Shown: in pieces, positions 13,201 to 23,389 of the stretch
Position numbering within the stretch: the stretch's first letter is position 1
Layout of the letters: each line of letters starts with the position of its first letter
Assembly (NCBI RefSeq): GCF_918797505.1
Contig: NC_092794.1
Span: forward strand, 29,456,218-29,520,217
From: Bemisia tabaci
Lineage: Eukaryota; Arthropoda; Insecta; Hemiptera; Aleyrodidae
Direction of reading: 5' to 3'
DNA: 64,000 nucleotides
Position numbers and translations under genes: made by a program
The notes under the pieces: generated by a model
Databases searched by the model: none
What the model saw: the letters and a program-made list of their open reading frames with translations, nothing else
Told to the model about the DNA's origin: nothing

Positions 13201-16200
13201 GTAGAGACATGTTCGAATTTCTTCCTCAATATGAAGAACAACTGTAAAAAAGGAGACATTAAACGTAATGTAGTAGGGAAAACAACGTTCATTTGTAAAA
13301 CCTGACATGTGGCATGCAACCGTGATGAATAACGTGGATTGTAGAGACATGTTCGAATTTTTTTCTCAACATAAAGAACAACTGTAAAAAAGGAGACAAC
13401 GATGTAATAGGAATAACAACGTTCATTTGTAAAACCTGACAGGATCATTTATCTGATACATTAGTTGATAGAAAGAGCTTAGTCTCTAAGAGATTCTGGT
13501 AAAGGCTAAAGGATAAAAATTTGAAGCAGCCCGAGACAATGATAACATGAAGAAAACAAACGGGGGGAGGGGGGTCACAAGCCTAAAAATACAAATACAA
13601 CTCTAATGAGCTTGTTACCTACAGTAATTTTTAATTCTTGCACTTTCGAAAACTCGATAGCGAGAGTAGTTCACAGGAATTCCCCCTGGTTCTTTTGAAC
13701 AGTATTGAGCCACGAAAAACCAGCTCAAACTTGTGTGCTTTGAACTCCCATTTAAACGCTCGACGCCGCACAACGGATCGAGTCAATGGGGGAGGTCGGA
13801 CAAAATTTGGAAACTTTAAAAGCTCATAACTCCGTTTATACAGAATTTAAAGGGTTTTAAAGTGGTTCCAGTGGATTCCTTGTGAAATTTTCGACTCGAC
13901 GCACTCCATAAAATTTAGAATATGACGATTTAAACATCAAAATTTGCAATTTCAGTTAAAAATTTCATGTCCGACCTCTCTGATTGACTCGATACACTGT
14001 GCGTCACGGCGAGTTACCACTGCCGCGTTCGACAGTCCGCGCGCGTTGCGTCGCGTCGCGGCGCGTGGTCGTCGTTTCTCGGACTATCAAACGCAGCAGA
14101 GGTAATTCGCCGCAACCGCGAGGTCAACAGTGAGGCCATTCTCTGACGGACATCCGCCGCCGCCATCTTGGAAGATCTGGCAACACGCGATTAAATATGA
14201 GTTCAAAATATGCAACTTTGAGCTCGTTTTTCGTGACTTAATATAGTTGAAAAAAAAAAAAAAAACTGAGGAAAATTCCTGTGAACTATGCGCACTCTAA
14301 GTTATCAAGAATGAAGGCATTACAAATTACTAAATCAGCTTTTGTTGAATAAGAAAGTGATAAAATCCTATTACCGATGGTAATATTACGAATTGATAAA
14401 GGAGTGGTAAAATAGTAATAAAATGTGGAAAGTTTAGTTTTATTGAATCCAAATATTATTCAATTATACTACTATGTTTGATAATAATTACATCATAGGT
14501 ACTACGGTCAATCTGAGGATAGTAAACGTTGTTCGAAAAACTTGGAGCATCAACTACAAGTATTAAACTTCTTCAGTGAGATGATGGCGACCTAACTTAT
14601 AACCCTAATGAAAGATGTTAACTTGATATCGGAGGGTCCCGACACAAAGTCAGGGAACAGTGAATGATTTTGAACATGGATCTAAGAGTCTGCTGAATTA
14701 GGAACCGGATTTTGGTGATAACTAGCGCAAGTCACGAGCAAAAGGGGTTTTCTTAAACTCTCCTAAATGCTGATAATATATTGAAGAACGATACATTTGA
14801 AAAATTCAAACTAGCTTTATTGGTATACGATTCGTAGTAAGGCAACCTCACAAGTACTCTGCGATGCTTTAGGAGTATCTGGAAAAAAGTAATCAGTTGC
14901 TCACAGTATTGTTTTTGGCAGCTATTTTAAATGAAAATTAACAATTGTTTTTCCTTGAACACTAATTACAAATAATATTGATGCCCCACTTTTACCTCCA
15001 TCGAAACGATCCCCGCCAACATTGATGTTAATTCCACTTCCATTTTCCTTGAACACTAATTACAAATAATATTGATGCCCCACTTTTACCTCCATCGAAA
15101 CGATCCCCGCCAACATTGATGTTAATTCCACTTCCATTGGGAAAAACTAGTTTTGCACTCCTTGGGGTGGATTGCACTCGGCTTCATGAAATTATTCTCC
15201 TAAATCTCTGCTATTTTGTCAAATCGCAGACATATTAACATTGACTTAATGTTTAAAAACATGAAAAATATCTGAAATTTGTAAAGACAGCAGAGATTAA
15301 GGAGAAGTATTTCGTAGAGCTGCATGCAATCCACCCTGAAGAGTTAAAAACTAATTTAAGGCGCGCCATGTATAGGGTACACTTTATTGCGATCGCCGAG
15401 AGCCATGCGACTCGATACATGTATTCGAGTCTCAATGTTCGCTGAGTCATTTTGAAGAAGTGGCGGGAACGTAAGGGAATTTTTGCAGATCGATAAATAC
15501 TTCTTGAGAGCATTTAGATTGCTGGTAATCGTTCTTTAATCAATGCCGTTACTGAAAGAACCCATTAGATCTTTTCTGTGCCTCTATGGAGGGGGCTGCT
15601 GTCCCCCTCTTTAAGGCATCATTTTTGGGCGTAAAGTGGTCAGATTTGGGATATTTAGGGGTCAATTTCACGTAAAATTGTCAGTACTTTTCAATTTTAA
15701 TGCAACCGAATCGAAATTCTATTAGAACTCGGACTTTTGGGATCGTAACCCCCCCTTTACTCCCCAGAGGAGGCTGGGGGGGGGGAGAGAGGTTCGGGAC
15801 TATGAAATTCGGATTCCCTGGGGTCAATTCCCTATTCAACCCCGCGGTCCTCGACCTCCTGCAACCTACAACAACCGAGAAAATGGCCTGGTATGGGTGG
15901 TCTGGGACGCCCTGTGCATTCTCACGGCGCGCTCTTCCAGCACTCAGTGTCAGGGTTACGATGGAATTTAGAAAATGAAATTCCCCGACACTTCCTTAAT
16001 TTCCCTGACACATTTTTGTGAAATTCCCTGACAATTGAAGGTGTGACGGATGGTTAAGAAGGCATAATTGAAAATACGTTTTCAGGCAAAATTTGTTGTT
16101 CGAAATCTCAAACCCATTCTACAAAGCAAATGAAGGTGATTTAACAAATTTTCCCTGACAGTTTCGTCATTTTCCCTGACATTTCCCTGACTTTAGAAAA

Positions 16201-19200
16201 TTCCCTGACATTTCCCGGTTTTCCCTGACTGTGGTAACCTTGCAGTGATGGAGTTCCCTGCTTGTCCCAATTGAAACAGAATTGGCCGAAATTCTTTTAT
16301 GTTGGCGGGGAATGTTTCAAAGGAGGTTAGTCAGGCGCATCAATATTATTGGTAATCTTTAATGAACAACAATTGTTAATCATATACATTAAAATGCAAA
16401 GTTCCGAATCTTTGGGCGTTAACTTTGAGAGAACCACCGGACCGATTTGCCTGATCTATTTTTTTAAATGAAAACCCCTGAGCTGTAGATTTGCGGGTTG
16501 TAATTTGTTTTCCGATTTTTTCAGATTTTCTCCTGTAATTTTCTCAAATTTTCTCCAATGTATTAAAACGGAGGTCCGAATCTTTGGGCGTTAATATTGA
16601 GAGAACCACCGGACCGATTTGCATGATTTTTGTTTTAAATAAAAGCCTCTGATCTGTAGATTTGCAAGCTGTGATCGTTTTTTCGATTTCCTCAAATGCT
16701 CTTACTTTTATCGACGAGTGAAGTTTAGCTGGGCTCGAATTTTCTCCCATTAATTCAGACTGAAGTCCGAATTTTGGGACATTAACTTTGAGAGAACCAC
16801 CGGACCGATTTGCATGGTTTTTTTGAAATGAAAGCTTCTGATCTGTAGATTTGCAGGCTGTAATTGTTTATTAGATTTTCTCAAATTTTCTTACATTTAT
16901 CGACGATTAAAGTTCAGCTGTTTCGAGCGGTCGTCCGGCCGCTACCTGCTTGCCCGTCCCTAGGTACCCCCCCTCTACGGTCTCAGCCACCCCTCCCGCC
17001 ACATTCTTTCGGCAATCTCCGTTTTCTTTCGTATAGCTTTCCTCCCACCAACCTCAAAGAAGGAGGTTTGGGTCGCATCGTGGTTCGTCACTCCCCACCC
17101 ACATTCCTTCGCAATCCCTCGGCTGCTCCGCTTCACAGCTTCTTGATATCCTGACATCTTATTCTCTGCGGCTTGACTGACCCTGATTTATTAACTGCAA
17201 TATTGCGTATTGCTAAAAACACGTATTGTTACAGACATTTTATTCATCATTATTAAATAGATTCAACTAATTGCTCCGATTCCAAATAAGCTACTGCACC
17301 ACCATTGCTAGCTGTGGAGGGCGCCCGTAGGAGCTAGTTTTCATTTAAAATAGCTGCCAAAAACAATACTGGGAGCAAGTGATTACTTTTTTGCAGGGAT
17401 TCCTCGAACATCGCAGAGTACTCGTGATGTTGCCTTACTACAAATCATACGTACACCAAAAAAGCTAATTTGAATTTTTCAAATCTGTGAGAGTACCTTT
17501 TTTTAGTATGATGTTATTAGCTTTCAGGAAAGTCCAAAAAACCGCATTCGAACGTGCTATGAGCAAGTTATCACCAAAATCCGAGTTCTAATTGAACAGA
17601 CCTTGTAGGACTTGTTGGATTATTTCACTAAGTTGGATTTAGAATGTTCATAGAATGATTAATTGATTGAATAATCAAATGTCTTTCTATTCGATTCATT
17701 GATCTATTGTTACAATTTCGATTTACTGTTTAGTCCATTAATTGCTACTAATTGATCGAAAATTAAAAACCACTTGGTTTTCGGGTCTTCCAAAAAATCA
17801 GTACAAAACCTATGAAAATTTCAGCTCAAAGCCCAAAAATGCTGATATATTATGGAGAAACAGGATTTCATGAGAAGAAACTAAAATGATTTGTTGTGCT
17901 AAAGTTTTCTTACATATAGAGAAAAATGTATGGCACACCTGATTCATGTTTCTCAAATTCAGCACAAAGGTTGATTTACTCCTGAAAATCTTAACGGGCG
18001 TCCCAGGGTACAGGTTGTTAATTTGAAAACGTACCGTCCAAAAATTCGATTAATCGATTAATCAACTGATCGCAAAACTCTAAGCAGGATTCCAATTTAT
18101 TACTGATAATTTTTCTAACGTCTTTCCCCACGATATGACTAAAACATGCAAACAATATCTTACCGTGTCAAAGAATTCTGTGAATTTGGAGAAATAATAC
18201 CACCAACAAGTTCTTGCCATCTAAACAAAATGAAAAAGAAAAAGAGAATTTTAAATCGATAAAATTAATTGTAACACGGAAAGGGATGACTTCTCTCTAA
18301 TGCTAATGTTTCAATGCACAACAATTGAGTTGGAACAATCTGAATTTAGAAAACACTTTCAACTCCTGTTTCAATGGGTGGCGTATCCGATTCAAAATTG
18401 GTCTTCAGCAATTTGTGATAGGATGCCTAATCACAGGCCCTGTGTTAGAAATTGAGGGGGTTGAAGTCGTAAATGTATAAATCGCGCGGGCAGAACCGGA
18501 GATCCGTGGATCGTGAGAGGACGGTGTCCTTGTACACCTCAAAACATGGTGTACATACACTCCAACAAACGCAGTACCTATATGTAGGTAATTTGCGCGT
18601 CGGAACGTATGTGTAACGGTGAGGTATTGTGTGCGTGGGAGCGCCATTTGTAGACCGCGCTAAAATGCAAAGCGGTGTTAGGTCTCCGAGTATCATTAAT
18701 TTCAGCTGAAAACTCTGAAAGTGCTTTGATTTTGATGAAAATGTTAAAATTGGTCAGATGCGCTAATGTTAAAATGGTAAAATTGGTGCAGATGCGCTAA
18801 TGTTATGTTGATATTATACAGGGTGTTTCAGACCACCCGTACCAGGCCTTTTTCTCGGTTGGGATAGGTCGTACGAAGTCGGAGACCGCGGGGTTGAATA
18901 GGGATTTAACCCCAAGGAATCCGAATTTTGTGGTCTCGAAACCCCCCCCCCCCCACTCCCCCTTGGGGAGTAAAGGGGGGGTCACGATGCTAAAAGTCAC
19001 GGTTCCCGACCGAATTGCGGATAGATCGCATCAGAATTGAAAAGCACGGAAAATTTCAAGTGAAATTGACCCCTAAAAATCCAAAATCGGACCATCTAAG
19101 GCCCAAAAATGATCCCCTAAAGAGGGGGACAGTATCCCCCTCCATAATTTCTCTTTGGTCTCAAAATGGACGTAGATTCTCCTGAAAAGACGGTTTCTCC

Positions 19201-22200
19201 CATGTAATCGACCCCGAGGAGCTCAGGAAACATGAAATTTAGAGTCTTCGGGGTCGATTACATAGGAAACCGTCTTTTTCTGGAGAATCGACGTCAATTT
19301 TGCGACCAAAGAGGAATCCTGAGAAATTTTTGGCGGGGGCGAAGCCCCCCTCCTCAGGGTGTTACTTTCTGCCGTTCAAGGGGTCTATTAGAACTCTTAG
19401 GAGTCACTTAAGATGTAAATGTGTTCTGCTCCTCAATTTGGATGCAATCAATTTGCGATTCGGAAAGGAGCCCCGATTTTTAAAATTGCCCCCCCCCCCC
19501 GGTTTACCCCCCAAGGGGGGCTAGAGGAGCTTCGGGACCATGAAATTTGGATTTCTCGAGGTCGACTACCTGGGAAACCGTCTTTTTCTGGAGAATTTAC
19601 GTCCATTTTGAGACCAAAGAGAGATTATGGAGGGGGGTACTGTCCCCCTCTTTAGGGAGTCATTTTTGGGCCTTAGATGGTCCGATTTTAGATTTATAGG
19701 GGTCAATTTCACGTGAAATTTTCCGTGCTTTTCAATTATGATGCGATCTATCCGCAATTCGGTGGGGAACCGTGACTTTTAGTATTGTGACCCCCCCCCT
19801 TTACCCCCCAAGGGGAGGGGTGGGGGGGTGGTTTCGAGACCACAAAATTCGGATTCCTTGGGGTCGATTCCCTATTCAACCCCGCGATCTCCGACTTCGT
19901 ACGACCTACACCAACCGAGAAAAAGGCCTGGTACGGGTGGTCTGAAACACCCTGTATAGACTGCGTTTATTTTTTTAGTTATTATTACTTCGACCGCGCG
20001 AAATTTTTCTGCTGAAATTCTTCGACCGCGCTCTGTAACAATGCGTAGGGAAACTTTGTGGTCTGCTCCTGAAAGCGTACATAATGAGGTACTTACTGCA
20101 CTCTTGCTTCCAATTGTTAAAACTGACCTGGTCTGTCCCTGATCTCGGGGAAAAAACCAAACTTTAGCCCGTAAATAAAGCGCCATTCACGTACTGCCTA
20201 TGCATGCCCACGTCTATTTTTTTGTGCGTAGGAACTGAATTTAAGGAAACAGGGCATCTATTCCAGTCTGTTGCGTTAAAAGAAACAGGATGAAAAATTT
20301 GAAAAATTGTTGTCGAATAAATTTTGATGTGGGACTGCTTTACTCATATACCAATTACAATGGAGATAACTGCTGATTGAATGTTTTAATATGTGGCTCT
20401 ATGACCTTGTCTTAAGAACTGTAAAATTAAAAGCATGTTGCCTCTTTATTAACGCTTTTATTCAATACTCCGCAATATTTCGACTTCGACGCTAAACTTA
20501 TTTAGGTTAAGAGAGACATTCTCGTGGTTTGAAGAGTGTTACTCCAAGGTTGCAGAACGATTAAATTTTACACGAGAAAATCACGACGCAATTTCTGTTC
20601 CAAGACGAGCTGATTTTCGCATTTAAGTGGGAGAAAAACTAGCTTTACCCTTAAAAATGCCTGACAATTTCTGAGGAAACCGACGAACGGCAGCGCAAAG
20701 TATTCGATAACGGAAACTAGCGCCAGTTGTGGGGGAAAAGGAAAAAATACATCGTCTTACAGCTATGAATAAAAGAAAAAAAAATTCTAGGAAATAAGTA
20801 ACTGCGGCGGCGACCGGTCCTTTCGATCGACCTTGGTCATGTTTTCACGGCACGAGTCGAATGATCCCGGCCTGTCTACTATAAAGTTTGACGGCTCTCC
20901 ACGGACACAACGACGTCAACGCTGATTGGAAACGCAGCGTTCTGAAATTGTAACACGAAGTGGCGTGAAAACAGCGTCCAGCAAGTTTACTGAATAAAAC
21001 AACCACAGCCAATGTCCGCAAACAGCAGCTCGAGCATGAATTGCAGGTCTCACGATGCGGACACGTTATCAAAGACATTTAGATCGGATCTACTCGAAAA
21101 TTCGCTTTGTGAGTCTCCATGAGACCCCGCAGCTACACTAGGTATTTCTATAAAGGTATATCCTAGAAATCACATTGTACGTAAGTCAGTGCGACACTCC
21201 TTGGATTCCCTGGATTCTAAGGGTTTCCCCTTCACCCAATTCTTATGGATGCTGCGTCGCTGCATGCCCTCTAAAGCCGTTCCGCGATATTAAAAGACCC
21301 TGACTTCAATTTTGAAAAATTTAAAGGCATCGCTCTCAAATGGAGGTTTAAATGTCGATAGTCGAAACATCGACAGAATCCGCACGTCACATCTCGTCGG
21401 GTCTTCTTTCATGGAGGAGTTACTATTTCGGATTTAAATTAGAGGCAGAATCACTAGAGAAGATGAAGAACCTTGATTTTACAAACTGATTATTTCTGTC
21501 GGTGCTTTTCAGTTTAGACGACTGCGACTAAATCATCGGTCGCGAGAAGCGACCTATTTGGTTGACAGAGCCAGGATTCAGTACGGCTGACCGAAGGTTC
21601 AGTTGAACGAACTGTTTTCTCGGCTCACCGAAAACATTACTCACACGCGAAGCCAGAAAACGCCTAACTCTAGTCGATATGAAACATCTTCCAAACGGAA
21701 TAGAGTTTTTCAGTTCATAGAACTGAGCTCTCCGCTCACTATTCTGAAGTTCGGTGCTTCGATTGAACTAATATTGGTTTGCATAACGGAGGTTTTTCCA
21801 CCGCGTGGTGCGTTCTGATTGAATCTCAAATATTGCAATAAAATCAAATCCATACCATCTCGAGGTTCAGCTGTAAATCATTTACATCAATCAAATTTAT
21901 CTCTCTGCGCAAGGCAATCAAATTTATCTCTCTGCACAAGGCAATCAAATTTCTTAACAATTTACCCGTAACATGACGGTAGTTACTGAGAGGAAGGGCG
22001 GCTAATCGGATTGATTTGAAGAGTGTTTCATCTCAATCACAACGCCAGTCATTGTTACGAGAAGTCGAATTTACAGGATATGTGTTCCGGCTGTCCATTC
22101 AGGAGCCGTATACCTCGTTGGGCCTTCTGTTAGACTGATTATGAAGAGGCGTTGAGATCTAAAATATGATTGAAAAATATAATAGAACAATGACGAAATT

Positions 22201-22225
22201 TACAAAAAATGTAATCGACCCATCA

Positions 22226-22290
<65 letters not shown>

Positions 22291-22825
22291 AAAAGCTTCA
22301 CGAGGCTGAATAGTAGCACGTAGCTACAAGAAAAAAAAAGTTTCGCTGGTAGCACATTATAAAGGGGTAAAAAGTAGTGGACTGTATATCCAAACGCCAC
22401 GCATCTGCGTCCATCCAATAATCACGAAGACGTCATCTTTCTGTAAACACGGCGAGTGACGTTGGTATAAACCCGCCGTTTTCATCGAAGGACAACATCT
22501 TCTTTTATATACTTATGACGCAAGAAAATTGACGTTCGGACTGTCCTTATGCTTTGTAATTTTAATCTACAGTAACCAAATCTTCCGACCCCTAATATTA
22601 CACCCTTCTGACTGAGTGTTGGGTCTCCTTAACCCCCGTCCCGGTCATTCATCTCACTTCCCTGGCGCAAATTTTTCCATGACACTCATGGTTTCCTCTT
22701 CCCGTGGACGTCTTGTTTTAAGATGTAGAAGAGTTTCAACTTACCCTTAATGCCATTGGACTATTTGAATAATCGACTGGTTGACACCGATAGCTATAGG
22801 AACCTCCCCATCCACTCATCAAATA
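1326..22825 (-). CDS. Very-long-chain fatty acid elongase (ELO/ELOVL family), 5 coding exons, 5' end missing
   Basis: Joined exons 22745-22825, 18164-18220, 13136-13241, 5918-6234 and 1326-1544 give 780 nt: 259 residues and a TAG stop. All junctions keep frame. The family performs the condensing (3-ketoacyl-CoA synthase) step that adds two carbons from malonyl-CoA to long acyl-CoAs in the endoplasmic reticulum. Visible marks in order: the loop with [11 protein letters not shown], the segment [22 protein letters not shown], the catalytic histidine box [27 protein letters not shown], the [14 protein letters not shown] block, several hydrophobic segments, and a lysine-rich tail with Asn-Gly repeats. 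Insect members usually have about 70 more N-terminal residues; those exons were not found. The exons match one another as a single orthodox gene, so I think it is functional. Which of the many insect paralogues it is cannot be told. Confidence 0.93.
1750..2732. mobile_element. Foldback element, arms ~480 bp, TA-flanked
   Basis: The two halves are reverse complements, from GGCTGTCCCAAAACAACT at the left to its complement at the right. They meet in a short spacer near 2215-2270. A TA dinucleotide flanks each end, as for Tc1/mariner-type insertions. The 68-residue open frames found in opposite orientation in the two arms are the same sequence twice and are not taken as genes. It sits in the last ELO intron. 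Confidence 0.85.
3978..5284. mobile_element. Foldback element, TACAGGGTTATCC termini, rich in AAAATGGCGGC
   Basis: The left end TACAGGGTTATCCAAAAGTC is mirrored by the right end, with TA at both borders. Arms of roughly 640 bp meet near 4630-4740. The arms contain many copies of AAAATGGCGG and its complement. Related ends recur at 22957, 50738 and 62440. Open frames in the arms mirror each other and look non-coding. It lies in the last ELO intron. Confidence 0.85.
5918..6234 (-). CDS. ELO exon: C-terminal membrane domain
   Basis: This 317-nt exon has acceptor TTTTTCAATAG and donor GTGAGA (after ATG). It encodes [20 protein letters not shown], the AAMGP turn, the [17 protein letters not shown] block and two hydrophobic segments, then a basic stretch ending [10 protein letters not shown]. 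The open frame runs on past both splice sites, so the boundaries were set by the family and by phase. Confidence 0.94.
6662..6685. repeat. (CA)n microsatellite
   Basis: Twelve CA units, in ELO intron sequence. Confidence 0.95.
6783..6944. repeat. Telomere-type (CCTAA)n array, interstitial
   Basis: About 32 pentamers of CCTAA with regular CCTGA variants. CCTAA is the complement of the insect telomere repeat TTAGG. It lies inside an intron, so it is interstitial and not a chromosome end. Confidence 0.93.
7125..7209. repeat. (CA)n(TA)n compound microsatellite
   Basis: About 28 CA units run directly into about 14 TA units. The apparent minus-strand Cys-Val-rich open frame here is only the translated repeat. 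Confidence 0.95.
7561..7780. repeat. 50-bp minisatellite, 4.4 copies
   Basis: GCACAGTGGGTCACGGACTG recurs at 7561, 7611, 7661 and 7711, with a decayed copy at 7761. Each is followed by a conserved AATTGGTGGACAAGACGGCA. There are no unique spacers. Confidence 0.93.
8186..8848. mobile_element. Foldback element, arms ~310 bp
   Basis: The left arm starting TTCGTAATATTAAGG is mirrored by the right arm ending CCTCAATATTACGG. The arms are diverged but collinear. The centre near 8490-8560 has a smaller imperfect palindrome. No coding sequence seen. Confidence 0.8.
8961..9040. repeat. Short tandem duplication, ATGGGGACCAATGGGAACC
   Basis: The motif occurs twice about 30 bp apart, followed by related GGGACC/CCCATGG words. 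The rest of 8850-10600 shows no recognisable gene or element. Confidence 0.6.
10600..10770. repeat. AT-rich inverted repeat with AAAATATTTTGAAAA words
   Basis: The self-complementary word AAAATATTTT recurs several times, and the two ends pair (CTTTGAAAATATTTTGAAAAC against its complement). It may be a small MITE or simple-sequence palindrome. Confidence 0.55.
10916..11684. mobile_element. Foldback element, arms ~315 bp
   Basis: CCTGCAAAAATCCCGGG at the left end is matched by its exact complement at 11668-11684. The arms pair inward to about 11230 and 11370, leaving a loop near 140 bp. No open frame of note. Confidence 0.85.
12191..12248. repeat. GC-containing hairpin
   Basis: TGACGCAGAAAGTTGA pairs with TCAACTTCTGCGTCA across a very short loop. 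The surrounding 12080-12260 is rich in AACGC/GCGTT words. Confidence 0.6.
12290..12840. repeat. Degenerate ~178-bp tandem repeat, 3 copies
   Basis: The conserved word GTAAAATTTCCT falls at 12376, 12555 and 12732 (periods 179 and 177), each preceded by a T-rich ATCATA segment and followed by a CGCGGC- or CACGGC-containing part. Confidence 0.7.
13136..13241 (-). CDS. ELO exon: histidine box
   Basis: This 106-nt exon (35 codons plus one base) has acceptor TTTTTACAG and donor GTACCA. It encodes LFFILRKK, then [14 protein letters not shown] and [15 protein letters not shown] is the HxxHH active-site box of elongases. The last base G joins GT of the next exon to form a glycine (PGGHSTFF). Its 5' part is duplicated just upstream (13311-13381). 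Confidence 0.94.
13171..13441 (-). repeat. 140-bp tandem duplication across an ELO exon boundary
   Basis: Copy 1 (13171-13308) and copy 2 (13311-13441) are near-identical and offset by 140 bp. Each carries intron end, splice acceptor and the first ~70 bases of the histidine-box exon. Differences are a few substitutions and a short deletion in the intronic part. Confidence 0.9.
13311..13381 (-). pseudogene. Partial duplicate of ELO histidine-box exon
   Basis: The minus strand reads [24 protein letters not shown] after an intact TTTTTACAG acceptor, then leaves the gene's sequence. It repeats the first two thirds of exon 13136-13241 with two conservative changes (I to M, L to I). It lacks the exon's 3' end and true donor; a GT following CATGTCAG might act as a cryptic donor but would shift the frame of the next exon. 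It is probably skipped, though the intact acceptor could compete for splicing. Confidence 0.8.
13990..14125. repeat. CpG-rich palindrome
   Basis: CGGCGAGTTACCACTGCCGC pairs imperfectly with GCAGAGGTAATTCGCCGC. The loop is packed with CGCG words. The GC content is far above the surroundings, and CGCCGCCATCTTGG follows at 14155. It could be a CpG-rich element end; no gene seen. Confidence 0.5.
14949..15136. repeat. Exact 94-bp tandem duplication
   Basis: 14949-15042 and 15043-15136 appear identical, so the duplication is recent. On the minus strand the unit reads as a glycine-rich peptide ([15 protein letters not shown]) followed by GTAAAAG. This is suggestive of exon-derived sequence but not proof. 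Confidence 0.9.
15142..15355. repeat. Small inverted repeat, ~90-bp arms
   Basis: GGGGTGGATTGCACTCGGCT and its partner near 15330 pair, with the inner ends near 15235 and 15263. It has the size of a MITE. Confidence 0.65.
15560..15912 (+). mobile_element. Single arm of the 18818-19959 foldback family
   Basis: The order of motifs matches the right arm of the element at 18818-19959: the CCCCCTCTTTA block, GGGGTCAATTTCACGT, a C-rich tract, GATTCC...GGGGTC, CAACCCCGCG and GGCCTGGTA. It ends at GGTGGTCTGGGACGCCCTGT. Only one arm is present. Confidence 0.7.
15974..16238. repeat. Dispersed TTCCCTGACA repeats
   Basis: TTCCCTGAC occurs about eight times in 265 bp, partly as back-to-back units. Confidence 0.75.
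16400..16930. repeat. ~180-bp tandem repeat, 3 copies
   Basis: GAGAACCACCGGACCGATTTG recurs near 16431, 16603 and 16793 (periods 172 and 190), each followed by a GATCTGTAGATTTGC-like block and a T-rich stretch. Confidence 0.85.
18164..18220 (-). CDS. ELO exon: [11 protein letters not shown] segment
   Basis: A 19-codon micro-exon, phase 0 on both sides. The acceptor is TTTTGTTTAG and the donor GTAAGA. It encodes [19 protein letters not shown], a highly conserved ELO membrane segment. It is too short to be seen as an independent open frame and was recognised by family similarity and splice sites. Confidence 0.93.
18818..19959. mobile_element. Foldback element, TACAGGGTGTTTCAGACC termini
   Basis: The ends TACAGGGTGTTTCAGACCAC and its complement bound two arms of ~400-550 bp. 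The arms contain GGGGTTGAATAGGG, C-rich runs and CCCCCTCTTTAGGG. The middle (19190-19330) is itself palindromic around GACCCCGAGGAGCTC. No transposase. A lone arm lies at 15560-15912. It lies in an ELO intron. Confidence 0.85.
19960..21888. other. Intronic sequence without recognisable gene
   Basis: Only short unrelated open frames are present. I see no family motif, tRNA or clear repeat. It belongs to the intron between the first two ELO exons found. Confidence 0.5.
21889..21953. repeat. 28-bp tandem repeat, 2.3 copies
   Basis: ATCAAATTTATCTCTCTGCR followed by CAAGGCA is repeated in direct order. Confidence 0.8.
22233..22286 (-). repeat. Poly-T tract of 54 (poly-A on minus)
   Basis: An uninterrupted T run. 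On the minus strand it would be a poly-A tail following AATAA-like sequence, so it could mark a retro-inserted copy, but no source transcript is recognisable. Confidence 0.9.
22745..22825 (-). CDS. ELO exon (first found): luminal loop
   Basis: This exon has 27 codons and is phase 0 at both ends. On the minus strand it is preceded by a T-rich tract ending in CAG and followed by GTAAGT. It reads from YLMSGWGG to the conserved [15 protein letters not shown], which in this family lies directly before the ARTCWW segment found on the next exon. Confidence 0.92.
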
Positions 22826-22956
22826 CTGAAAAAAAAAAAAAAAACCGAAAAGCGCAAGGTGAGAACACAGAAAACCAAACAGATATGATAATTTAACTAT
22901 ATTACTTAAAAATGGAGGTTGCGACGGATAAGAGATGCGTGATCTGATCCCTTATA

Positions 22957-23387
22957 CAGGGTTATCCAAAAGTCACCTACCACCCCTGTAACTTTTTTCC
23001 TAATTGACATAGAAATTTGAAACTTCGGGGATATTCCTAGAAGGCACCCTTTTTCTTCAAATAGCACCTCCCCCCCCCCCCCCCCTTTGTGCCACCTCAT
23101 TCCGAAGACAACAAAAAAATCAACATTTGCACCTGTGGTTCTGGCAAAATTTGTCTTATTTCAATTGTCTCTCGAAAGAGCTGTCAAAAGGGAGGGGGGG
23201 GGCTACTATTTGAAAAAAAGTTGCTCCTAGTCCCCCCCCCTTTAGAGGGGACCACCGTCCCCTAAAAGTTTGAGGGCACCAAAAAGTGGCTACTTTAGAC
23301 CCAGGAACATCCCCAAAGTTGCAAATTTCTATATGTCAAGTAGGAAAAAAAGTTACCGGGCTGGTTGGTGACTTTTTGATAACTCTG
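22957..23387. mobile_element. Short foldback, relative of 3978-5284
   Basis: It starts TACAGGGTTATCCAAAAGTC, continues like the left arm at 3978, and ends with the complementary GTGACTTTTTGATAACTC. It is about 430 bp, so much of the interior is missing. It begins 132 bp upstream of the ELO exon at 22745-22825, on that exon's acceptor side. Confidence 0.75.
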
Positions 23388-23389
23388 GA

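Larger units (their letters stand above)
14696..17592. mobile_element. Pair of ~245-bp inverted repeats around 2.4 kb
   Basis: The left arm (14696-14938) and right arm (17338-17592) are diverged reverse complements, for example GCAACCTCACAAGTACTCTG against its partner near 17420. The interior holds only tandem repeats, a small palindrome and a foldback half, without recognisable coding sequence. It may be an old non-autonomous element that later collected insertions. Confidence 0.6.

Noticed and set aside
22233..22286. Processed pseudogene marked by the poly-T tract
   Set aside because: No coding sequence could be recognised upstream of the tail.
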